A stretch of 14,547 nt of DNA from NCBI GenBank assembly GCA_944350405.1, contig CALVPC010000015.1, positions 1 through 14,547 on the forward strand, in the 5' to 3' direction. The notes below the pieces were generated by a model. That model saw only the letters and a program-made list of their open reading frames with translations, ran no database searches and was not told the DNA's origin. Position numbers and translations under genes: made by a program. This document shows positions 1 through 5,560 of this stretch, one piece after another. Source of the stretch: an uncultured Bacilli bacterium (GTDB lineage: Bacteria > Bacillota_I > Bacilli_A > RF39 > UBA660). Within the stretch, counting starts at the first letter, position 1. Each line of letters opens with the position of its first letter.

Positions 1-1
1 A

Positions 2-1384
2 TCAAGAGTTACAAACGATGTTGACACAATATGCTATAGTCTAAATCAAAGCATATCAACACTAGTAAGCTCAATCACACTACTAATTGGTGCTCTTATA
101 ATGATGATAATAACTGATCATATCATGGCTATAACAGCAGTAGCAGCAAGTTTAATCGGATTTTCCCTTATGGCTTTAATTTTAAAAAACTCTCAAAAAT
201 ACTTTGATGCACAACAAAGAGAATTAGGACGTTTAAATGGACACATAGAAGAAATATACGCAGGACATGATATTATAAAAGTATATAATGCAACAGAAGA
301 AGAAACTGAAAAATTTGATCATATAAATAATAAACTATATAAAAATGCCAAAATTAGTCAGTTTTTATCGGGGCTAATGCCTCCAATTATGTCATTTATA
401 GGGAACTTTGGTTATGTAGCAGTATGTATAGTGGGAGCATTATTAGTAATCAATGATCAAATAACATTTGGAGTAATAGTAGCTTTTATGGTTTATATAA
501 GATTATTTACCAATCCTCTTACTCAAATAGCACAAGCTTCGACTTCACTTCAATCAACTGCCGCAGCATCTGAAAGAGTATTTACTTTTCTAGAAGAAAA
601 AGAAATGCCAAAAGAAGAAAACAAAAAAAGATTAGATAGAAAAGATGTAAAAGGTAATATAGAATTTAAAAATATTGAATTTGGTTATGACAAAGATAAA
701 ATAATAATAAAAAATTTCTCTGCTACAGCAAAAGCTGGTTCTAAAATAGCTATAGTAGGACCAACAGGAGCAGGAAAAACAACTATGGTAAACTTACTTA
801 TGAAATTTTATGACATAACAAAAGGAGATATTTTAATAGATGGCATCTCTATCAAAGATTTAACTAGAGAAAATGTTCATAATCTATTTACTATGGTATT
901 GCAAGATACATGGGTATTTAGTGGAACAATTAAAGAAAATATTAAATATAATAATTCTGAAATAAGTGATGATAAAGTACAAGAAGTATGTAAAATAGTA
1001 GGATTAGATCACTACATCAAATCATTACCTAAAGGATATAATACTATGTTAAATGAAATTGAATCATTATCTGGAGGGCAAAAGCAATTATTAACTATTG
1101 CTAGAGCTATGTTACTTGATAAACCATTCTTAATACTAGATGAAGCAACTAGTAGTGTTGACACAAGAACTGAAGAATTAGTACAAAACGCTATGGATGA
1201 ATTAACTAAAGGAAAAACATCATTTATCATAGCACACAGATTATCTACTATTAAAAATGCTGATTTAATTTTAGTAATGAAAGAAGGAAATATCATTGAA
1301 CAAGGAAATCACGAAGAATTATTAAAACAAAATGGTTTTTATGCAGAATTATATAATTCTCAATTTCAAAAAACTGAAGATTAA
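2..1384 (+). CDS. ABC exporter, fused permease-ATPase (5' truncated)
   Basis: This is the last 460 codons of an exporter-type ABC half-transporter (usual length about 580-630). The frame is open from position 2 with no start, beginning SRVTNDVDTI, the typical intracellular-loop motif of this family, so the first two or so membrane helices lie outside the window. The remaining transmembrane segments run to about position 560, followed by a complete ATPase domain: Walker A GPTGAGKTT (758-784), Q-loop Gln at 902, signature LSGGQ (1067-1081), Walker B with catalytic Glu at 1142 (LILDEA), D-loop SSVD, and H-loop His at 1235. All ATPase motifs are intact, so the protein should hydrolyse ATP and export a drug, peptide or lipid. 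Relatives often work as heterodimers encoded by adjacent genes, so a partner may lie just upstream. The substrate cannot be told from sequence. A hairpin at 1463-1500 probably ends its transcript. Confidence 0.93.
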   Translation, partial: SRVTNDVDTICYSLNQSISTLVSSITLLIGALIMMIITDHIMAITAVAASLIGFSLMALILKNSQKYFDAQQRELGRLNGHIEEIYAGHDIIKVYNATEEETEKFDHINNKLYKNAKISQFLSGLMPPIMSFIGNFGYVAVCIVGALLVINDQITFGVIVAFMVYIRLFTNPLTQIAQASTSLQSTAAASERVFTFLEEKEMPKEENKKRLDRKDVKGNIEFKNIEFGYDKDKIIIKNFSATAKAGSKIAIVGPTGAGKTTMVNLLMKFYDITKGDILIDGISIKDLTRENVHNLFTMVLQDTWVFSGTIKENIKYNNSEISDDKVQEVCKIVGLDHYIKSLPKGYNTMLNEIESLSGGQKQLLTIARAMLLDKPFLILDEATSSVDTRTEELVQNAMDELTKGKTSFIIAHRLSTIKNADLILVMKEGNIIEQGNHEELLKQNGFYAELYNSQFQKTED

Positions 1385-1405
1385 AAGAAAAAATATAATT
1401 AAGTA

Positions 1406-1434
1406 TTGACATTAATAAGCTTTTATATTAATAT
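1406..1434 (+). promoter_or_regulatory. promoter of the 47-residue peptide gene
   Basis: A perfect -35 TTGACA (1406-1411) is followed after exactly 17 bases by TAATAT (1429-1434, 4 of 6 consensus). Transcription would start near 1441, upstream of the hairpin at 1463-1491 and of the small gene at 1523. Confidence 0.55.
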
Positions 1435-1437
1435 CAA
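1406..1437. promoter_or_regulatory. operator-like inverted repeat over the promoter
   Basis: TTGACATTAATA (1406-1417) and TATTAATATCAA (1426-1437) are inverted copies matching at 11 of 12 positions, separated by 8 bases. The dyad covers the promoter exactly from -35 to -10, the place where a dimeric repressor would block RNA polymerase. Chance is possible because most of the arm is A/T, but both ends carry the TTGA/TCAA pair. Confidence 0.4.
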
Positions 1438-1462
1438 TTCTGTTATTTACATTTTTCATCGA

Positions 1463-1500
1463 GAAAACTACATTATTAACTATGTAGTTTTTCTGTGTTT
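1463..1500 (+). terminator. hairpin with T-rich tail: ABC gene terminator or leader attenuator
   Basis: AAAACTACAT (1464-1473) pairs perfectly with ATGTAGTTTT (1482-1491) across an 8-base loop, followed by TTTTTCTGTGTTT. It lies 80 bases after the ABC gene stop, and also downstream of the promoter at 1406-1434. It may therefore end the upstream transcript and also act as an attenuator, or release a short RNA of about 60 bases, ahead of the small gene at 1523. Confidence 0.6.
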
Positions 1501-1522
1501 AAAAAAAGAGAAAAGTGATATT

Positions 1523-1666
1523 ATGTCATTCATCTTAGTTAAGCATAAGAAAAAAGTAAAAAAATCTAAAAAACTTAAAGAAAAAGAAATTAAACTAGAA
1601 TTGATATTACACATTTTAGAAATAATTGCAACTTTATTACTAATTATAAGTTACTTGATAAAATAA
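1523..1666 (+). CDS. 47-residue basic single-span membrane peptide
   Basis: Family not recognised. The chosen start is ATG 1523, preceded by AAAAGTGAT (1511-1519), which resembles the GGTGAT ribosome binding sites of other genes here. A TTG in the same frame at 1406 is part of the -35 box and lies upstream of the leader hairpin, so it is unlikely to be the start. Residues 1-25 are very rich in lysine (KHKKKVKKSKKLKEKE), and residues 26-46 form one hydrophobic helix ending YLIK. The likely topology is a lysine-rich cytoplasmic N-terminus with the helix in the membrane. It has its own promoter, a dyad and a hairpin upstream, suggesting regulated expression. It could be a small membrane modulator of the upstream ABC exporter, a toxin-like peptide (though known type I toxins usually carry the charge at the C-terminus), or a spurious reading frame. 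Confidence 0.5.
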   Translation: MSFILVKHKKKVKKSKKLKEKEIKLELILHILEIIATLLLIISYLIK

Positions 1667-1680
1667 TTAATTAATTATTT
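1661..1680. repeat. 20-base perfect AT palindrome at the end of the small gene
   Basis: AAATAATTAA followed by its exact reverse complement TTAATTATTT overlaps the TAA stop of the 47-residue gene. There are no G/C pairs and no T-run after it, so it is a weak terminator at best and could be chance. Confidence 0.3.
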
Positions 1681-1687
1681 ATTAATA

Positions 1688-1716
1688 TTTACAAACTCTA
1701 ATATCTATGCTAAATT
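1688..1716 (+). promoter_or_regulatory. probable promoter of the acetyltransferase pair
   Basis: TTTACA (1688-1693), a 17-base spacer, then TAAATT (1711-1716), with TGC directly before it giving an extended -10. The first acetyltransferase gene starts 58 bases downstream. Confidence 0.4.
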
Positions 1717-1773
1717 TTAAATATCATAATTGTAAATTAATAAAAATTGCTGCATAAAAAGGAGAGAAATATA

Positions 1774-2343
1774 ATGCTTAAATTGATTAAACCAGCAAAA
1801 GTATATGAACAAAAAGCCAAAGAATATATAAATGAATTTTATAAATACAACTCACAAATTAATGGAGCAGGTCATCTTGACAAATATTTAAAAGAAAGCA
1901 CTTATAAAAAATGGTTAGAATATATTAAAAAATTAGAAAACACACCAGAACCTGGTTTTGTTACTGCATCAACTTATTTTTTAATAGAAAATGATGAAAT
2001 AATAGGAATGATTAATATAAGACATTATTTAAATGAATCTTTACTAGAGCTTGGTGGACATATTGGCTATAGCATAAGACCAACAAAAAGAGGGAATGGG
2101 TATAATAAAATTAATTTATATTTAGGCCTTAAAAAATGCCAAGACCTAGGATTAGAAAAAGTACTAATTACTGCAGATGATAACAATCCAGCTTCTTATA
2201 GAACTATTGAAGCCCTAGGAGGAATACTAGAAAATAAAGTAGAATTAGACAATAAAGAAACATATAGAAGATATTGGATAAACGTTTCAAATGCACTAAA
2301 AGAAAATAAAAATAAATATGAACAAACAGGAAAGGATTTATAA
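1774..2343 (+). CDS. GNAT family N-acetyltransferase
   Basis: A 189-residue acetyl-CoA-dependent acetyltransferase. Start ATG 1774 is set by GGAGAG at 1761-1766, 7 bases upstream; a TTG further upstream at 1747 precedes this site and is not used. The core is visible: a strand with IIGMINIRHYL (residues 76-86), GGHIGYSIRP (94-103), the acetyl-CoA pyrophosphate loop KRGNGYNK (105-112), LITADDNNPASYRTIEALGG (131-150), and YRRYWIN at the end of the fold. The usual loop pattern is R/Q-x-x-G-x-G/A; here the last position is Asn111. I recall the NGYNKINLYL form from Bacillota relatives, so it is probably a subfamily trait rather than decay. The substrate is unknown. The stop codon is one base before the next gene's ATG, so both are surely co-translated. 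Confidence 0.88.
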   Translation: MLKLIKPAKVYEQKAKEYINEFYKYNSQINGAGHLDKYLKESTYKKWLEYIKKLENTPEPGFVTASTYFLIENDEIIGMINIRHYLNESLLELGGHIGYSIRPTKRGNGYNKINLYLGLKKCQDLGLEKVLITADDNNPASYRTIEALGGILENKVELDNKETYRRYWINVSNALKENKNKYEQTGKDL

Positions 2344-2344
2344 A

Positions 2345-2911
2345 ATGAAATATTTTAAAAAAATAGAAGGAACTAGAGTTTATTTATCACCAATTAGCCT
2401 TGATGATGCAGAAACATTTTGTAAATGGTTAAATGACAGAAGTGTAACTGATGGCATAAATAAAACTAAAGATCTAGTAACAGTAGAAGATGAAAAAAAT
2501 TGGATAGAAAGTATTAGAAATACTAATGATTATAATTTTTCGATAATAAATAAAAATAATAATGAATTAATAGGTAATTGTACAATTGGAAAAATTGATT
2601 ATATAAGTGGGCATGCAGAATTAGGCATTTTAATTGGAGAAGAAGAAAACAGAAATAAAGGGTATGGAAAAGAAGTAATTAGTTTATTATTAAACTATGG
2701 TTTTAATGAATTAAATTTACATAGTATAGAACTAAGTGCTCTTTCATTTAATAAAAGAGCAATAAACTGCTATAAAAAAGCTGGATTTAAAGAAGTAGGA
2801 AAAATAAGAGAAAGTATCTATAATAATGGCAAACTACATGATGTTATTATATTAGATATATTAAAAGAAGAATTTAATAATTTAAAATTTAAGAATAAAC
2901 AAAATGTTTGA
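2345..2911 (+). CDS. GNAT acetyltransferase, RimJ/RimL type
   Basis: A 188-residue acetyltransferase of the RimJ/RimL-like branch (COG1670 type). ATG 2345 is chosen because AGGAAAGGA (2328-2336) lies just upstream; an in-frame ATG at 2318 is inside the previous gene and lacks a site. It opens with the family's typical GTRVYLSPISLDDAE (residues 9-23), then has ELIGNCTIGKID (74-85), AELGILIG (91-98), the canonical acetyl-CoA loop RNKGYGKE (103-110), and SFNKRAINCYKKAGFKEVG (134-152), the usual C-terminal motif B. All expected elements are intact. Relatives acetylate ribosomal protein N-termini, polyamines, antibiotics or other amines, and sequence alone does not choose among them. The gap to the preceding acetyltransferase is a single base. 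It is the only gene here ending in TGA, and the stop lies inside the terminator stem. Confidence 0.9.
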   Translation: MKYFKKIEGTRVYLSPISLDDAETFCKWLNDRSVTDGINKTKDLVTVEDEKNWIESIRNTNDYNFSIINKNNNELIGNCTIGKIDYISGHAELGILIGEEENRNKGYGKEVISLLLNYGFNELNLHSIELSALSFNKRAINCYKKAGFKEVGKIRESIYNNGKLHDVIILDILKEEFNNLKFKNKQNV

Positions 2912-2936
2912 ATCACTCAAACATTTTTATTTTTTT
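2901..2936. terminator. bidirectional terminator between convergent genes
   Basis: AAAATGTTTGA (2901-2911) pairs perfectly with TCAAACATTTT (2917-2927) across a 5-base loop, followed by a T-run to 2936. On the other strand the stem is followed by a T-rich stretch, so it can also stop the convergent flippase gene ending at 2952. It overlaps the TGA stop of the acetyltransferase. Confidence 0.85.
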
Positions 2937-2951
2937 AATTTAAACTGTACA

Positions 2952-4244
2952 TTAATTATACAACATTCTTTTTAATTTAACATATTGATAAATAGTAATC
3001 ACAATGTATTGGCACAATATTGCAATAAGAAGAGCATACATATGAATATCTAAATATAATGTAAAAAATAAAACTAAAGTTTTTATAACCACACCAATCA
3101 AACTAGAATTCATAACTAATTTAGCTTGTCCCATAGCTTGTAATGTAGAAATAATTGGTCCTTGAATATATGTTATTAAAAAAATAGGGGCAGCAGCAAT
3201 TAAATATTTATAACTACTACTATCATTAAACATAATATTAAGAGCTTGTTTTGGAAAAACCATAAATATAATTGTAAATAAAGTTCCAATTATAAGAGAA
3301 AATAAAATAGCTTGATTAAGTTTTCTCTTTATAGCTTTTTTAAAATTTAAAGCATGATATTTAGATATAGTTGGAAGTAAAGCATTTGAAACAGCACCAC
3401 TTAAAAACTGAGGAAGCATTACCATAGGAAAAACAAACCCAGATATCATTCCATATTCCATAGTTATGTAATCATTATTATATCCAATAGCAAGTAGAAC
3501 AAAAGTAATAACTATAGGTTCTAAAAATCCTCCAATAGAATTAATTATTCTCCCTGTAGTGGTAGGAACAGAAATAGAAAATATATCTTTAACATTATCT
3601 GGATTAGGTTTAATATCATCTTTAGTTATTTTTGTATTTTTAGGAATAAAGAAAAATAAAATAAAAATTGATAAAAGTTCACTGACAACATTATATAGTA
3701 TTAATCCTGTAACTGCAGAAATAATTCCAAATTTTAAAAGATATGGAGTAATAATAATAGTCATAACAAGTCTTATTATTTGTTCAAAAAGATTAGATAC
3801 TACATGAGGCACCATTTTTTCTTTTCCAAAAAAATATCCTCTAATAATACTAGATAAAGTAATAAATGGAAGAGTAACAGACATAGCAATTATAGGATAA
3901 TAAAGTTTACTATTTTGTAGTAAAGTATCAGAAATAAATCTAGATGATAAAAGTAAAATAGATATTATAAAAATATTAAATAAAAGAGCAATAGGAATAA
4001 TACCTAAAACGACATTTTTATTATTTCTAGTATTTTCAGATACAAGTTTAGAAATAGCAATAGGAAGCGATAAAGTAGCAATAGTAATAAAAAGACCATA
4101 TGTAGGCATAACAAGCATGTAAAGGCCAATGCCCTCTAAACCTATAACTCTTGTCGTTGCAATTCTAATTACCATACCAAGTATTTTTGTTAAAAGTCCC
4201 CCAATGATAAGAATAATTGTAGATTTTATAAATTTTTCTTTCAT
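2952..4244 (-). CDS. SpoVB-like polysaccharide/lipid-carrier flippase (MOP superfamily)
   Basis: A 430-residue polytopic membrane protein with about 12 predicted helices, in the MVF/polysaccharide-export branch of the MOP superfamily that holds SpoVB and MurJ. Family features: an N-terminal FIKSTIILIIGGLLTKILG helix, GLEGIGLYMLVMPTYGLF (residues 35-52), LPIAISKLVSE (60-70), IIRGYFFGKEKMVPH (133-147), and LEPIVITFVLL plus LPQFLSGAVSNALLPTISKYH in the second half. Members flip undecaprenyl-linked cell-wall precursors or polysaccharides across the membrane; in sporulating Bacillota SpoVB supports spore cortex synthesis. It is about 80-90 residues shorter than typical SpoVB (about 520), suggesting fewer C-terminal helices. 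No ribosome binding site is visible before ATG 4244, and a terminator lies only 18 bases upstream, so expression needs readthrough or a start site very close to the ATG. Confidence 0.85.
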   Translation of the reverse strand: MKEKFIKSTIILIIGGLLTKILGMVIRIATTRVIGLEGIGLYMLVMPTYGLFITIATLSLPIAISKLVSENTRNNKNVVLGIIPIALLFNIFIISILLLSSRFISDTLLQNSKLYYPIIAMSVTLPFITLSSIIRGYFFGKEKMVPHVVSNLFEQIIRLVMTIIITPYLLKFGIISAVTGLILYNVVSELLSIFILFFFIPKNTKITKDDIKPNPDNVKDIFSISVPTTTGRIINSIGGFLEPIVITFVLLAIGYNNDYITMEYGMISGFVFPMVMLPQFLSGAVSNALLPTISKYHALNFKKAIKRKLNQAILFSLIIGTLFTIIFMVFPKQALNIMFNDSSSYKYLIAAAPIFLITYIQGPIISTLQAMGQAKLVMNSSLIGVVIKTLVLFFTLYLDIHMYALLIAILCQYIVITIYQYVKLKRMLYN

Positions 4245-4261
4245 AGTAAAATTTATGATAA

Positions 4262-4289
4262 TAAAAAAAGTAAATGCAAAACATTTACT
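4262..4289 (-). terminator. terminator of the PBECR4-like gene
   Basis: On the minus strand, AGTAAATG (4289-4282) pairs perfectly with CATTTACT (4276-4269) across a 5-base TTTTG loop, then a run of T to about 4263. The stem overlaps the TAA stop of the upstream gene and sits between it and the SpoVB-like gene. Confidence 0.75.
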
Positions 4290-5442
4290 CTAAGATTTTT
4301 CTAATTTTTTGTTCTCTATCCCTAAAAACCATATTTTCATTAGATAAATCAGAAACTTGTCCAGTTAAAATTTGATTTTGTTCATCTAATTTTTGATTTA
4401 GATCTTCTAGTGTCATTACTCTATTTTCTAAAATTTTAATCTTCTCTATAAGATCCTTATATGAAACACTAGTATTATTATTTAAAGAAGAACCACCAGT
4501 TAGTATAGAATCATTATATGTAGCAATAAGATTTGTTATACTATCATTAATATAAGGATGTTCGTTTTCCAACTTAAAAATGTCAATAGGGATATTATTT
4601 TGCATAGCTATAGATATTTTATTAAGTATTTCCCATATTTGTTTTTTCTCATCATATAAATTAGTAATTTTATCAATATAAAATAAACATTCTTGAGTTA
4701 CATCAACACTACAATTATAATTTTCAGCATATCTAGATAACAATTTAAATTTCTTATATTTTTCTGTATTATTATAATAGAAAGATTTTCTATCAATATT
4801 ACTAAAATCTACAATAGAATTTCTATTTATCTTAGATATAGCTGTAATAGTTTGATTAACAAGTAATCTACTTAAAAACTCTGTATATTCTAAAGAAGAT
4901 TCATCAAATTGTAAATTAGTAATAGGATAATACATATTACCATTTTTCCTAATACCTAAAATACTTATTTTGTCTGAATTATTAGGATCTTTAAATGCCA
5001 AATAATAATCTCCATCTAATTTATCATAATTAGTACCATAACATTTAGAACTATCATATTTTGCAACAAATTCCATATTAAACATATTAATAGTAGTTAT
5101 ATTTTCAAAATTATCTAATTTTTGATCAATAAATTTAGAAAAGGTATTATAAGGATCAATATAACCATTTTTCATTCTTTGATATAAAGAATCTGGATTA
5201 TTAATAATTTCTTCTAGAACATCAAAAGTATTACCAATATAAAAACTAGTCGATCTTAAATAATCAATATTAATACCTAATAAATGTGCTAGACAATTAT
5301 AATTATAATCAATCTCTATATAATCACCATTAGCCAGTAGAACTTTATACCTAGTATGAGCTATATTTTTGTTTTCATAAATATTAAGACATCTTTCAAT
5401 TTTATCAAGTAAATCATTAAATGAAAAAATATCTTTAAACAT
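4285..5442 (-). CDS. PBECR4-like protein with C-terminal coiled coil, function unknown
   Basis: A 385-residue soluble protein. ATG 5442 is chosen because AAGGGGG (5457-5451) sits 8 bases upstream; a longer in-frame start at 5499 lies inside the promoter. Residues 29-70 read as a beta-rich segment with YKVLLANGDYIEIDY then NCLAHLLGINIDYLRS, which resembles the HLLG signature of PBECR4, a domain of the phage-associated Barnase/EndoU/colicin/RelE-like nuclease group. Residues 144-180 (GDYYLAFKDPNN, ILGIRKNGNMYYPITNLQF) fit its later strands. The middle (190-310) is helical, and 326-384 forms a leucine-rich coiled coil (LIEKIKILENRVMTLEDL, LNQKLDEQNQIL). There is no signal peptide or membrane helix. 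I recall similar uncharacterised proteins in gut Bacillota genomes. Catalytic activity is not shown; it may be a nuclease-fold scaffold. A near-perfect promoter drives it and a terminator follows, so it is probably monocistronic. Confidence 0.72.
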   Translation of the reverse strand: MFKDIFSFNDLLDKIERCLNIYENKNIAHTRYKVLLANGDYIEIDYNYNCLAHLLGINIDYLRSTSFYIGNTFDVLEEIINNPDSLYQRMKNGYIDPYNTFSKFIDQKLDNFENITTINMFNMEFVAKYDSSKCYGTNYDKLDGDYYLAFKDPNNSDKISILGIRKNGNMYYPITNLQFDESSLEYTEFLSRLLVNQTITAISKINRNSIVDFSNIDRKSFYYNNTEKYKKFKLLSRYAENYNCSVDVTQECLFYIDKITNLYDEKKQIWEILNKISIAMQNNIPIDIFKLENEHPYINDSITNLIATYNDSILTGGSSLNNNTSVSYKDLIEKIKILENRVMTLEDLNQKLDEQNQILTGQVSDLSNENMVFRDREQKIRKILE

Positions 5443-5470
5443 TATAAATACCCCCTTAAAAAGCGAAAAT

Positions 5471-5499
5471 ATTATATCATAATTATTCATAATTGTCAA
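5471..5499 (-). promoter_or_regulatory. consensus promoter of the PBECR4-like gene
   Basis: On the minus strand, TTGACA (5499-5494), a 17-base spacer, then TATAAT (5476-5471), with TGA before it (extended -10). Both boxes match consensus 6 of 6. The spacer holds a direct repeat, written on the plus strand as TCATAATT at 5477-5484 and 5487-5494, with a 10-base period. Confidence 0.8.
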
Positions 5500-5508
5500 A
5501 AATCCGTT

Positions 5509-5536
5509 ATGACATTTAACAAATATATGCTATAAT
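5509..5536 (+). promoter_or_regulatory. promoter of queA-tgt(-proS)
   Basis: ATGACA (5509-5514), a 16-base spacer, then TATAAT (5531-5536) with TGC before it (extended -10). Its -35 is only 9 bases from the divergent promoter's -35. The leader before the queA ATG is under 20 bases, too short for a preQ1 riboswitch. Confidence 0.75.
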
Positions 5537-5560
5537 AAGAAAGACAAAAAGGTGATGTAA

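Noticed and set aside
1012..1296. Minus-strand open frame of 94 codons inside the ABC transporter
   Set aside because: It overlaps the signature, Walker B and H-loop of a well-conserved ATPase, so it is a shadow.
1406..1522. Longer 86-residue reading of the small gene from a TTG at 1406
   Set aside because: The TTG is the first half of a perfect -35 box, there is no ribosome binding site, and the frame would run through the hairpin; ATG 1523 is better supported.
1667..1773. tRNA or other structured RNA in the longer intergenic gaps (also 5443-5560, 10654-10767, 14264-14367)
   Set aside because: These gaps are almost pure A/T with promoters and short hairpins; no cloverleaf, CCA end or conserved RNA motif is visible.
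2909..2911. TGA read as Trp (Mollicutes code 4)
   Set aside because: TGA ends the acetyltransferase at the expected length inside its terminator stem, and all Trp codons seen are TGG; standard code fits.
3559..3807. Plus-strand open frame of 82 codons inside the SpoVB-like gene
   Set aside because: It is antisense to a clear membrane protein gene and its composition is explained by the opposite strand.
5537..5560. preQ1 riboswitch upstream of queA-tgt
   Set aside because: The transcript leader is under about 20 bases, too short for any known preQ1 aptamer.
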